Origin: an uncultured Gammaproteobacteria bacterium
Lineage (GTDB): Bacteria; Pseudomonadota; Gammaproteobacteria; Pseudomonadales; Pseudohongiellaceae
DNA: 64,000 nucleotides
Assembly: GCA_937898685.1 (NCBI GenBank)
Contig: CALEJT010000045.1
Span: 1-64,000 of the forward strand
Direction of reading: 5' to 3'
Below the pieces are notes generated by a model. It worked only from the letters and a program-made list of their open reading frames with translations. It did not search any database and was not told the DNA's origin. Positions 8,503-16,109 of the stretch are shown here, piece after piece (position 1 is the stretch's first letter; the number at the start of each line of letters is the position of its first letter). A program made the translations under genes and the position numbers.

Positions 8503-9432
8503 TCAAGCGGCACGGGCTCGGATGTGGATGGGGCCGAAGGGTTCGGTCTGCGACAGCTCCACCAATGATTCCTTGATCAATTCCATGATGGCGAGGAAGG
8601 TCACCACCACGCCCTCACGTCCTTCGTCCTTCATCAAGAGCGATTGCAGCGGCGTGAAATGCTCCGCCGAGATGCGCAACAGGATCTGCGTCATGCGCTC
8701 GCGCGTAGTAAGGCTTTCGCGTTGGATGTGGTGACTTTCGTTGAGGTCCGCACGGCGCAGCACCTCGGCGAAGGCCAGGAGGATTTCTTGCAGATCGATG
8801 TCGGGCCGCGGTGCCACGCGTTCGAGGTCCGGTCCCTGCGCCGAACCGATGAAGAAGTCGCGATACAGCCGCGGCAAGGCATCGACGCGCTCGGCAGCTT
8901 CGCGGTAACGCTCGTATTCCTGCAGACGACGGATCAACTGCGCACGTGGATCTTCTTCCTCTTCCTCCTCTTCCTTCGAGCGCGGCAGGAGGATGCGCGA
9001 CTTGATCTCGGCCAGCATCGCGGCCATCACCAGATATTCCGCCGCGAGTTCGAACTGGGAAGCCTCCATCAGCTCCACGTAGGCGATGTATTGCTCCGTG
9101 ATCTCGGCGACGTTGATGTCGAGGATGTCGATGTTCTGGCGCTTGATCAGATACAGCAGCAGGTCGAGCGGCCCTTCGAAGGCTTCGAGGAAGACCTCGA
9201 GCGCATCGGGGGGAATGTACAGATCCTTGGGCAGGTCGGTGACCGCCTTGCCGGCGACGAACGCGAACGGCAGCTCTTCCTGCCGCCCCATCGCTGCCTC
9301 ACGGCGCGCCTTGGCGAGCAGGCTCTTCGGCTCGTCGCCGTCGGCGTCCTGCCCTTCGAACTGCGCATCCTGCGGTTCGGCCAAGGCTAGGTCCTCTGCG
9401 TTTGCATCGGTGTCGAGTGAATCTGTACTCAT
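8503..9432 (-). CDS. scpA: Segregation and condensation protein A (kleisin)
   Basis: Kleisin subunit bridging the SMC heads in chromosome condensation. It is 309 residues. The signature FEGPLDLLLYLIKRQNIDILDI lies near residue 88, followed by YLVMAAMLAEIKSRILLP and a C-terminal winged-helix segment. An acidic, disordered-looking 70-residue N-terminal stretch precedes the domain, and a run of seven glutamates lies near residue 158. It starts 8 bases before trpS ends, so trpS-scpA-scpB-rluB could be one transcript. MukB is not expected in a genome using this system. Confidence 0.92.
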   Translation of the reverse strand: MSTDSLDTDANAEDLALAEPQDAQFEGQDADGDEPKSLLAKARREAAMGRQEELPFAFVAGKAVTDLPKDLYIPPDALEVFLEAFEGPLDLLLYLIKRQNIDILDINVAEITEQYIAYVELMEASQFELAAEYLVMAAMLAEIKSRILLPRSKEEEEEEEDPRAQLIRRLQEYERYREAAERVDALPRLYRDFFIGSAQGPDLERVAPRPDIDLQEILLAFAEVLRRADLNESHHIQRESLTTRERMTQILLRISAEHFTPLQSLLMKDEGREGVVVTFLAIMELIKESLVELSQTEPFGPIHIRARAA

Positions 9433-9440
9433 CCGTCGGC

Positions 9441-10655
9441 TCAGCGGTAGTTCAGGCCCATGGCCTGACGCACGTCGTGCAACGTGGCGCGCGCCATGTC
9501 GCGGGCTTTTTCCGAGCCCTCGTTGATGATGGCCTTCACTTCTCCCAAATCCTGTTCATAGTGACGCGCGCGTTCACGGATCGGCGCGAGCTCGGACTCG
9601 ATGCGCTCGATCACCGGCGCCTTGCATTCGATACAACCGATGCCGGCACTGCGGCAGCCCTGCTGTACCCACTCACGCGTGGCGTCATCCGAGAAGATTT
9701 CGTGGAACTGCCACACCGGGCAGCGCGTCGGTTCGCCCGGGTCGGTGCGACGTACACGCGCCGGATCGGTCGGCATGGTGCGCAGCTTCTTGGCCACGGT
9801 GTCGGTGTCGTCGCGCAGGCTGATGACGTTGTCGTAGCTCTTCGACATCTTGCGGCCATCGAGACCCGGCATCTTCGCCGCCGGCGTCAGCTTGGCCTGC
9901 GGCTCGGGCAGGATGATCTTGCCGCTGCCTTCGAGGTAGCCGAAGAGACGCTCGCGGTCACCGAAGGTCAGGTTCTGTTGTTCTTGCAGCAGCGCGCGGG
10001 CGCGCTCGAGCGCCTCGGTATCACCCTGCTCCTGGTACTTGCGGCGCAGCTCGTCGTAGAGCTTGGCCACCTTCTTGCCCATCTTGGCGATGGCGGCCTT
10101 GGCGGCATCCTCGAAGTCCGGCGCACGACCATAGAGGTGGTTGAAGCGACGAGCGACTTCGCGCGTGAGCTCGACGTGCGCCACCTGGTCCGCGCCCACC
10201 GGCACGTAGCCGGCGCGATAGATCAGGATGTCCGCGCTCTGCAACAACGGATAACCGAGGAAGCCGTAGGTGGCGAGATCCTTGTCCTTGAGGTTCTCCT
10301 GCATGTCCTTGTAGGTGGGCACGCGTTCGAGCCAGCCCAGCGGACACATCATGGACAGCAAGAGATGGAGTTCGGCGTGCTCGGGCACCTGTGACTGCAC
10401 GAACAGCGTCGCTGCATTGGGCGACACGCCCGCTGCCAGCCAGTCGATGACCATGTCCCAGATGTTGTCTTCGATGATCTGAGGCGTCTCGTAGTGGGTG
10501 GTCAGCGCGTGCCAATCCGCCACGAAGAAGAAACACTCGTACTCGTGTTGCAGTGTGACCCAGTTCTTGATGACGCCGTAGAGGTGACCGAGATGAAGGC
10601 GCCCGGTGGGACGCATGCCAGACAGCACTCGCCGCTGGGAATCGATGGAACTCAA
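9441..10655 (-). CDS. trpS: Tryptophanyl-tRNA synthetase
   Basis: Class I aminoacyl-tRNA synthetase charging tRNA-Trp. The HIGH-like motif is HLGH (about residue 22) and the KMSKS motif is in DGRKMSKSYDN. At 404 residues it is longer than the 334-residue E. coli type, because of an insertion of about 60 residues ahead of KMSKS, a form I associate with Pseudomonas-like bacteria. The start is probably the TTG at 10655, preceded by CGGGAG at good spacing; the next ATG would cut off the strand leading into the HLGH motif. Confidence 0.95.
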   Translation of the reverse strand: MSSIDSQRRVLSGMRPTGRLHLGHLYGVIKNWVTLQHEYECFFFVADWHALTTHYETPQIIEDNIWDMVIDWLAAGVSPNAATLFVQSQVPEHAELHLLLSMMCPLGWLERVPTYKDMQENLKDKDLATYGFLGYPLLQSADILIYRAGYVPVGADQVAHVELTREVARRFNHLYGRAPDFEDAAKAAIAKMGKKVAKLYDELRRKYQEQGDTEALERARALLQEQQNLTFGDRERLFGYLEGSGKIILPEPQAKLTPAAKMPGLDGRKMSKSYDNVISLRDDTDTVAKKLRTMPTDPARVRRTDPGEPTRCPVWQFHEIFSDDATREWVQQGCRSAGIGCIECKAPVIERIESELAPIRERARHYEQDLGEVKAIINEGSEKARDMARATLHDVRQAMGLNYR

Positions 10656-10735
10656 AACTTACTCCCGGGGTGAAACCCTGCCGTTCTACTTGCTTCGGGT
10701 CGTCTGCCCGAATGGGGCGGGATTATAGCGATAAA

Positions 10736-10860
10736 CCCCCGGCAGACACCCATCGAATTCTGCAGGGGACACCCACTTTCCGCGCCCTCGCTCCCAAGCG
10801 TACGGGCGGGGACAGCCACCTTTGCGAAATGGGACACTCACCTTCGCACTCACCTTCACA
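10736..10860. repeat. GGGGACA-type short repeat cluster (REP-like)
   Basis: Tandem imperfect copies of GGGGACA-C/G-CCAC-C/T-TT: GGGGACACCCACTTTC at 10765-10780, GGGGACAGCCACCTTT at 10808-10823, GGGACACTCACCTTCGC at 10831-10847, then a partial CACTCACCTTCAC. A degenerate GGCAGACACCCAT lies at 10741. I recall similar GGGACA(C/G)CCAC words in noncoding DNA near REP-associated transposases in several proteobacteria. No transposase is present here. The cluster lies between trpS and yciO. Confidence 0.6.
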
Positions 10861-10905
10861 TGATTCTGCAAGTCACTGTCCTGACTGGAAATTTGAGGGA
10901 AGAAC

Positions 10906-11529
10906 TTACGCGAAGGGGGTGGGATCGCCCTTGCCGCGACGCAGTATCACCGGCACGCCGGTTTCGAGATCGATCACCGTCGTGGGTTCGAGGCCGCAGA
11001 AGCCGGAGTCGACGATCAGATCGACGTGATGGCGCAGTTTGGTTTCGATGTCGTCCATGTCGATCAGGGGCTCCGTCTCGCCCGGCATGATGAGGGTACT
11101 GCTCACCAGCGGCGCGTCGAGTTCCGCCAGTAGCGCTGCCACCACCGGATGCTCGGGCACCCGGATGCCGATGGTCTTGCGCTTGGGATGCTGCAACAGC
11201 CGCGGCACTTCGGAAGTGGCCTTGAGGATGAAGGTATAGGGCGCCGGCGTGTGTGCCTTCAGGAGGCGATAGGTGCTGTTGTCGACACGCGCATAGGTGG
11301 CGATCTCGGACAGGTCGCGACACACCAGCGTGAAGTTGTGGCGGCTATCCATCTGACGGATGCGGACGATGCTTTCCATGCCCGCCTTGTTGCCCACGGC
11401 ACAGCCGAGCGCGTAGGCGGAGTCGGTGGGATAGACCATCACACCACCCTTGCGGATGATGTCGGCCGCCTGCTGCACGAAGCGGGGCTGCGGATTGACG
11501 GGATGTATGGCCAGCGTAAGAGCGCGCAT
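10906..11529 (-). CDS. yciO: YciO/Sua5-family threonylcarbamoyladenylate synthase-like protein
   Basis: YrdC-fold protein of 207 residues in the Sua5/YciO/YwlC family. The phosphate/ATP-binding region GGVMVYPTDSAYALGC and the SSTLIMPGE segment match the YciO branch. Sua5/TsaC members make threonylcarbamoyl-AMP for tRNA t6A, but YciO's physiological role is less certain and another TsaC may exist elsewhere. It is divergent from yciB. Confidence 0.85.
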   Translation of the reverse strand: MRALTLAIHPVNPQPRFVQQAADIIRKGGVMVYPTDSAYALGCAVGNKAGMESIVRIRQMDSRHNFTLVCRDLSEIATYARVDNSTYRLLKAHTPAPYTFILKATSEVPRLLQHPKRKTIGIRVPEHPVVAALLAELDAPLVSSTLIMPGETEPLIDMDDIETKLRHHVDLIVDSGFCGLEPTTVIDLETGVPVILRRGKGDPTPFA

Positions 11530-11612
11530 CGGTTACCTCGAATTTTGTGCCAGCCTAACACAGCGTCACCGCAGCTGCGGTACCATTGCCCACTCGTTTC
11601 AGGAGTTGGCGC

Positions 11613-12215
11613 ATGAAGGCTTTTCTCGAATACATCCCGCTGGTGCTGTTTCTGCTGGTATACAAGCTGGAACCTCGCACCGTGGAGCTCTTGGGCTACT
11701 CGCTGGAGCTCGGCGGCATCTTCAGCGCCACGGCACTCCTGATGGCCAGCACCGTCCTCATCTACGGCGCCGCTTGGCTCAAGAGCGGCTCGCTGACGCG
11801 TACGCAGTGGCTGGTGGTAGGTGCCGTGTTGGTGTTCGGTACGTCGACCTTGCTGCTGCGCTCCGAAGAAGTGCTGAAGTGGAAGGCACCGGTGGTGAAC
11901 TGGATCCTGGGTGCGGTGTTCCTCGGCAGCCAGTTCCTGGGCAAACGCACCATGGCGGAAAACATGTTCGGTCAGCTGGTGCAGATGCCGGCGGCACGCT
12001 GGAAAGTGCTGAATCTGGGCTGGGCCGCGGTGTTCTTCTTCGTCGGCTTCGCCAACCTCTTCGTGGCCTTCACCTTCCATGAGTATTGGGTGGACTTCAA
12101 AGTGTTCGGCAGCATGGGCATTCTGCTGATCGCCACGATCGCCCAGATCTTCTACATCTATCCCTACCTGGCGGAAGCCTCCGCCGCCGAACAGCCCTCC
12201 GAAGAGCCCAAATGA
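11613..12215 (+). CDS. yciB: Inner membrane septation protein YciB/IspZ
   Basis: Polytopic inner-membrane protein of 200 residues with about five transmembrane segments. The N-terminus MKAFLEYIPLVLFLLVYKL and the segment NLGWAAVFFFVGFANLFVAF are family signatures. It is linked to cell septation and envelope integrity; the mechanism is not settled. The start at 11613 is chosen because AGGAG lies 7 bases upstream. It converges with ppiA (3-base gap), and I see no terminator between them. Confidence 0.9.
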   Translation: MKAFLEYIPLVLFLLVYKLEPRTVELLGYSLELGGIFSATALLMASTVLIYGAAWLKSGSLTRTQWLVVGAVLVFGTSTLLLRSEEVLKWKAPVVNWILGAVFLGSQFLGKRTMAENMFGQLVQMPAARWKVLNLGWAAVFFFVGFANLFVAFTFHEYWVDFKVFGSMGILLIATIAQIFYIYPYLAEASAAEQPSEEPK

Positions 12216-12218
12216 CCC

Positions 12219-12815
12219 TCACTCGATGAGCGAGGGTTTCAGGTTCGGGAAGTTCTGATCCAGGGTGCGATTCCACAGCAAGAGGCGGTCGCGATTGCGC
12301 TGCAGCACCGGCATCGGATCGCCCTGGATGGTGATGGAGTTGATCCTGTCGCCGACGCGAATCTGACGGATCACTTCCTTGCCGCTGTGAATCAGGCCGA
12401 ACACCGTGTGCGCGCCATTGAGATGCGGCGTGGCCTGGTGCGTGATGAAGAACTGGCTGCCGTTGGTGTTACGCCCGGCGTTGGCCATGGCCAGGATGCC
12501 TTCCTGATTGAGACGGCGCACGATCTCGTCCTCGAACTGATAGCCCGGACCGCCAGATCCATCGCCGGCAGGGTCACCGCCCTGCGCCATGAAGTCCTGC
12601 ACCACGCGGTGGAAGGTGAGCCCGTCGTAGAAACCGCGCGTGGCGAGGTTGACGAAGTTGGCCACGGTCAACGGCGCCACGAGCTGATACAGCTGAAACA
12701 CCATGGTGCCGCGAGTGGTGTCGATGGTGGCGTAGAGCTCCTTGGGATCGAGTTCCTGTGCCTTGAGCGGCAGCGTCAGAAGCAGAAGGCAAAGGGAATG
12801 CAACAGTCTTTTCAT
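12219..12815 (-). CDS. ppiA: Periplasmic peptidyl-prolyl cis-trans isomerase (cyclophilin)
   Basis: Cyclophilin that speeds proline isomerisation in exported proteins. It is 198 residues with a signal peptide (MKRLLHSLCLLLLTLPLKAQ). Catalytic-core motifs are present: FHRVVQDFMAQGGDP, FEDE, GILAMANAGRNTNGSQFFIT and HTVFG. An extra 35-residue C-terminal stretch follows the domain. It lies 42 bases downstream of the HemD-like gene on the same strand and may be co-transcribed with it. Confidence 0.9.
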   Translation of the reverse strand: MKRLLHSLCLLLLTLPLKAQELDPKELYATIDTTRGTMVFQLYQLVAPLTVANFVNLATRGFYDGLTFHRVVQDFMAQGGDPAGDGSGGPGYQFEDEIVRRLNQEGILAMANAGRNTNGSQFFITHQATPHLNGAHTVFGLIHSGKEVIRQIRVGDRINSITIQGDPMPVLQRNRDRLLLWNRTLDQNFPNLKPSLIE

Positions 12816-12857
12816 GGTCGTCTTTTCCGATCGTGCTGGGTCGAACGAGGGGCGATT

Positions 12858-13676
12858 CTATAGAGCTTCGAAGTAACGCTGAATCGCCAGAACCAGTGGT
12901 TTCATGAAATAGACCCGCTCCGGCATGATCGCCACCGGGTAACCCGCCTGTTCCAACTGATCCCGCACCACCGGCCCCACCGCCGCCAGCACGGTGCGGC
13001 GCAGGCCAGCATCGAGATCCTCTTCCTGCCCATATTTGCGCGCCACTTCCTGCAGGCGCTTGAGCTGCGGCTGCGAGGTAAAGGCCAGCACTTCGATCTC
13101 GCCACCTGCCAGGGCCCGTAACAAGGCGCGCACCCTTTCGTCCGCTTCCTTGTCGGCATAGACGTAGGGCGCCACCGGCTCGGGCTCGGCGCCGGCCGCG
13201 CGCAGCGCCTCGATCAGCTTGAGGTTGGGCTCCTCGCCATAGAGCTGCACGCCCACGCGCCGCCCTTGCAGAGACAAAGTCTGGAGCGTGGTGATGACGC
13301 CGTCGGTGGTCGGCGCCGCCGCCGGACGAGTGGCGGCCAGCCCCAGGTCTCGCAGCACCCGTTCCGGTTTCGGGCCTCGGGTGAGTATGGGGACTTGCCC
13401 CAAGGTCGCCACGAAGGCCTCCCGCAAGCCATGTTTGTCGCAGAGGGACAAGAGACGCCGCAGGCCTTCCCCCGTCAGTAACACCAGGAGGTCGGGCGGG
13501 GTGGCCATGAAACGCTCGATCCAGCGCAGCACGGGCTCCGGATTGGGTGCGTCGAGAATGGAAACCAGAGGTACTTCAATTACTTGCGCGCCTCTGTTGC
13601 GCAGCAGTTTGGCCAGCAACTGCTGCTCGCGGGTCTCGGGAATGGCAATCCGCCGGCCCTGCAGGGCGGTGGACAT
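12858..13676 (-). CDS. Uroporphyrinogen-III synthase (HemD) domain protein
   Basis: The product (272 residues from the ATG at 13676) has the bilobed HemD fold by sequence. It starts GRRIAIPETREQQLLAKLLRNRG, has PLVSILD and LTGEGLRRLL in the first lobe, and has GRRVGVQLYGE, AFTSQPQLKRLQEVA and AVGPVVRDQLEQ in the second. HemD closes hydroxymethylbilane into uroporphyrinogen III. It is not next to hemC, hemX or hemY, and orphan copies of this kind often sit beside nitrate or nitrite genes, so a second copy or a regulatory role is possible. The start is uncertain: GTG at 13745 and ATG at 13712 are also in frame, none has a clear ribosome binding site, and the longest form would run over a GGTAACAC operator-like site. 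No helix-turn-helix tail is seen. Confidence 0.72.
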   Translation of the reverse strand: MSTALQGRRIAIPETREQQLLAKLLRNRGAQVIEVPLVSILDAPNPEPVLRWIERFMATPPDLLVLLTGEGLRRLLSLCDKHGLREAFVATLGQVPILTRGPKPERVLRDLGLAATRPAAAPTTDGVITTLQTLSLQGRRVGVQLYGEEPNLKLIEALRAAGAEPEPVAPYVYADKEADERVRALLRALAGGEIEVLAFTSQPQLKRLQEVARKYGQEEDLDAGLRRTVLAAVGPVVRDQLEQAGYPVAIMPERVYFMKPLVLAIQRYFEAL

Positions 13677-13726
13677 AGGGACGTCGTCGCTCGAGTGCTT
13701 GTCGTTGATCATCGGTTTTGCACGTA

Positions 13727-13981
13727 GGTAACACTTTTCATACACAAAGGGCCGAAAATTCCACTTTTACCCAGTTTCGGTGCCATTTTGGCCCTCGGCA
13801 GTGTTACCCTGAATAGACCTCATCTTATGTTTTTTATTTAAATTATTGAAATTAAATTATTTTTAAATATCGCACGAACCCCATTCCAAACGTGACGCAG
13901 TTCAAAATTGGTAACAAATGTGCCCACAAACGCCATCTGATCCGAAAATGTGTTACCACTTTGGGTAACACCTGTGTTACC
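13727..13981. promoter_or_regulatory. Array of six GTGTTACC/GGTAACAC operator-like sites
   Basis: The octamer GTGTTACC or its complement occurs at 13727-13734 (-), 13801-13808 (+), 13910-13916 (-, 7 of 8), 13950-13957 (+), 13964-13971 (-) and 13974-13981 (+). The pair at 13950-13971 forms a perfect palindrome with a 6-base spacer, and the pair at 13964-13981 forms another with a 2-base spacer. The sites flank a strongly AT-rich block (13824-13870) between the HemD-domain gene and the microprotein gene. This is the layout of a divergent, cooperatively bound control region. I do not recognise the regulator. Confidence 0.7.
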
Positions 13982-14046
13982 ATGCGCCCCGCATTCCTAC
14001 CCGGGATGTAACTTCGAAAAATCAATTCTTACAAGGAGTCGAAAGA

Positions 14047-14157
14047 ATGAGCGTCAAGATCAGCAATCCTGAGGCTGTCGCAGAAATCGGGTTCACGGTG
14101 GTACTCGCCCTGGCCCTGGTTGTGGTTCCGGTCTTTACCGTGATCGCCTCTCTCTAA
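14047..14157 (+). CDS. 36-residue single-span membrane microprotein, unknown
   Basis: A short reading frame starting ATG at 14047 and stopping TAA at 14155-14157, preceded by AAGGAG 9 bases ahead of the start, an excellent ribosome binding site. The peptide has a polar N-terminus (MSVKISNPEAVAEI) and a single hydrophobic helix from about residue 15 to 36 containing one proline (VVPVF) and no cysteine or histidine. Size and shape resemble small subunits of membrane complexes or type I toxin peptides, but I do not recognise the family. It is downstream of the GTGTTACC operator array and starts 65 bases after its last site. The strong ribosome binding site and the dense regulatory region make a real gene likely. 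Confidence 0.65.
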   Translation: MSVKISNPEAVAEIGFTVVLALALVVVPVFTVIASL

Positions 14158-14366
14158 TGCCCTTACCCCTTTCCAGGCTCACCGGCGGATATCGGGTTCT
14201 CCCCTCTCCTGAGTCCGCGTGAGCAACTGGAGTCACCGCGCAGCAGTCGGCCCTCCCCTCGTCGGCTGCTGCGGGGTTCTCCCGCAGACCTTCCCCTTCG
14301 CCTTACTCCCAACCCAACGCCGCTGTTACGGCGCCGGGCCTTTCGTCGTGTGCGTTCGCAGCGGCT
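14158..14366. other. Noncoding segment with an 11-base stem-loop
   Basis: No convincing gene. An 11-pair stem (14241-14251 with 14261-14271, two G-U pairs if transcribed, 9-base loop) and a smaller CGCCG/CGGCG hairpin (14318-14322 with 14329-14333) are visible. It could be the 3' part of the microprotein transcript or a small RNA. No U-tract terminator is seen. Confidence 0.35.
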
Positions 14367-14897
14367 TCAGTCCTGCCCCTTCTGCAGCAGACGATCGACG
14401 AAGTTGCAGGGGCGATGACGGGCATCGAGCTGCGAGGCGATGATGCCGTTCCAGGCCGTCTTGCAGGCACCGGTCGAACCCGGCATGCAGAACACCGCCG
14501 TACTGTTGCTCAGGCCAGCAAAGGCTCGTGATTGGATGGTGGATGTGCCGATCTCGGCGAAGGACAGGTGGCGGAAGAGTTCGCCGAAGCCGTCGATGCT
14601 GGAATCGAACAGCGGCTCGAGCGCGACGACCGTGTTGTCACGCTTGGTGAAGCCGGTACCGCCCGTCACGAGGATGACGTGCACGGTCGGATCTGCGATC
14701 AAGCCGGCCACGAGAGCGCGCAGCTTATATACGTCGTCGCGGCAGATGTGTTTGCTGTGCAGGCGATGGCCGGCTTCGAGCAGCGCGTCACGCAGAAACT
14801 GGCCCGAGGTGTCGTTTTCCTCGGTACGCGTGTCCGACACCGTGACCACGGCAATCGAAAGAGCAACGAATTCCTGCATGGGTTTGTTACCGGCCAT
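14367..14897 (-). CDS. moaB: Molybdenum cofactor biosynthesis protein B
   Basis: MogA/MoaB-fold protein of 176 residues thought to adenylylate molybdopterin before molybdate insertion. Visible motifs are VVTVSDTRTEENDTSG, the TGGTG loop (VTGGTGFTKRD) and the glycine-rich MPGSTGACKTAW, all shared with E. coli MoaB. GAGGAT precedes the ATG. It lies 62 bases after moaA on the same strand, so moaA-moaB are probably one transcript. Whether it replaces MogA here cannot be decided from this window. Confidence 0.92.
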   Translation of the reverse strand: MAGNKPMQEFVALSIAVVTVSDTRTEENDTSGQFLRDALLEAGHRLHSKHICRDDVYKLRALVAGLIADPTVHVILVTGGTGFTKRDNTVVALEPLFDSSIDGFGELFRHLSFAEIGTSTIQSRAFAGLSNSTAVFCMPGSTGACKTAWNGIIASQLDARHRPCNFVDRLLQKGQD

Positions 14898-14959
14898 AAC
14901 TATCCTCGGTACGACAGACTGGTAGATGAGGGACGGCTACGCGATGCGCGGCCGGGCGG

Positions 14960-15964
14960 CTAACCGCCGGTCATGTTCATGAAACGCACCAGCTGAGGCG
15001 CGTCCTTGTCATAGAAATAGTGACGCTCGGGCTTGAGGTCCATGGCCTTGCGGATGGTGGCTTCGAGCAGCTCCTGATCACCCGGGTGCTCGCGCAGGAT
15101 CTGGCGTAGATCCACCGAGTGCTCGTTGCCCAAACACAGCAACAGGCGCCCTTCCACGGTAACGCGCACGCGGTTGCAGGTGGCGCAGAAGTTGTGGCTG
15201 ACGGGCGAAATGAAACCGACCCGGGTGGAGCTGCCGGCAATGCCGTAGTACCGCGAAGGGCCGGCCGTCTTCATGGTCATCGGCGTCAGCTCGTAGCGGC
15301 TTTCGATGACCTTGCGCACGTCCTCGTTGCTGCAGGTGGTGGAAGCGCGATCGTGGTCCGAAACGTCACCCAGCGGCATTTCCTCGATGAAGGCGATGTT
15401 GATGCCGAGGCGCATCGCGTAATGCAAGAGATCCAGAATCTCGTGATCGTTGCGCCCTCTCAAGATCACCGAGTTGATGCGCAGCGCCTTGAAGCCCTGC
15501 TCCAGCGCCGCTTCGATGCCGCGCTGCACCTGGGCCAGATCACCGGTGCGGGTCATCTCGCGGAAGGTCACCGGATCGAGCGAGTCGAGACTGATGTTGA
15601 TGCGCGTGACGCCCGCCTTGCGTAAGGCCGGCGCATATTTCTCGAGCTGAGAACCATTGGTGGTGAGAAGCAGTTCTTCCAGACCCGGCAGCGCACCGAT
15701 GTTCTCGATCAGGCTCATCACGTTGCTGCGCACCAGGGGTTCACCGCCCGTTAGACGGATCTTCTTGACGCCGAGGCGGACGAAGCTCTGTGCCACCTGG
15801 AAGATTTCCTCCAGCGACAACACCTGGGCACGCGGCAGGAAGGTCATTTCCTCCGACATGCAGTACACACAGCGGAAATCGCAGCGATCGGTGACCGACA
15901 GACGCACGTAGTCGACGGTGCGTCCGAATTTGTCGATCAAGGCTGTGTCAGAGGTGGAAGTCAT
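14960..15964 (-). CDS. moaA: GTP 3',8-cyclase (radical SAM)
   Basis: First step of molybdenum cofactor synthesis: rearranges GTP to the precursor that MoaC turns into cyclic pyranopterin monophosphate. It is 334 residues. The radical-SAM cluster motif CDFRCVYC gives Cys28, Cys32 and Cys35. The second [4Fe-4S] cluster ligands are in FCATCNRVRVTVEGRLLLCLG. The chain ends in Gly-Gly, which in known MoaA is needed for activity. moaC, moaD and moaE are not in the window. Confidence 0.96.
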   Translation of the reverse strand: MTSTSDTALIDKFGRTVDYVRLSVTDRCDFRCVYCMSEEMTFLPRAQVLSLEEIFQVAQSFVRLGVKKIRLTGGEPLVRSNVMSLIENIGALPGLEELLLTTNGSQLEKYAPALRKAGVTRINISLDSLDPVTFREMTRTGDLAQVQRGIEAALEQGFKALRINSVILRGRNDHEILDLLHYAMRLGINIAFIEEMPLGDVSDHDRASTTCSNEDVRKVIESRYELTPMTMKTAGPSRYYGIAGSSTRVGFISPVSHNFCATCNRVRVTVEGRLLLCLGNEHSVDLRQILREHPGDQELLEATIRKAMDLKPERHYFYDKDAPQLVRFMNMTGG

Positions 15965-16109
15965 GTAAGGTCCGGGGCGCGGTATCGACGCGGCCCGCCA
16001 TCATAGCCTATCCGGCAGTGCCGGGGTACGAATGGGGCCGGAGTATGTTCCGTTCAGCAAAATTTGGTAGGCTTCGCCGCTGATTTCAAGACCACCGGAG
16101 TAACACCGC

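Noticed and set aside
13982..13994. Small inverted repeat ATGCG-CCC-CGCAT ahead of the microprotein
   Set aside because: Five-base arms with a three-base loop are expected by chance in GC-rich DNA; not counted as part of the operator array.
14219..14443. A 74-codon frame after the microprotein
   Set aside because: No ribosome binding site, runs into moaB, and no recognisable protein pattern.
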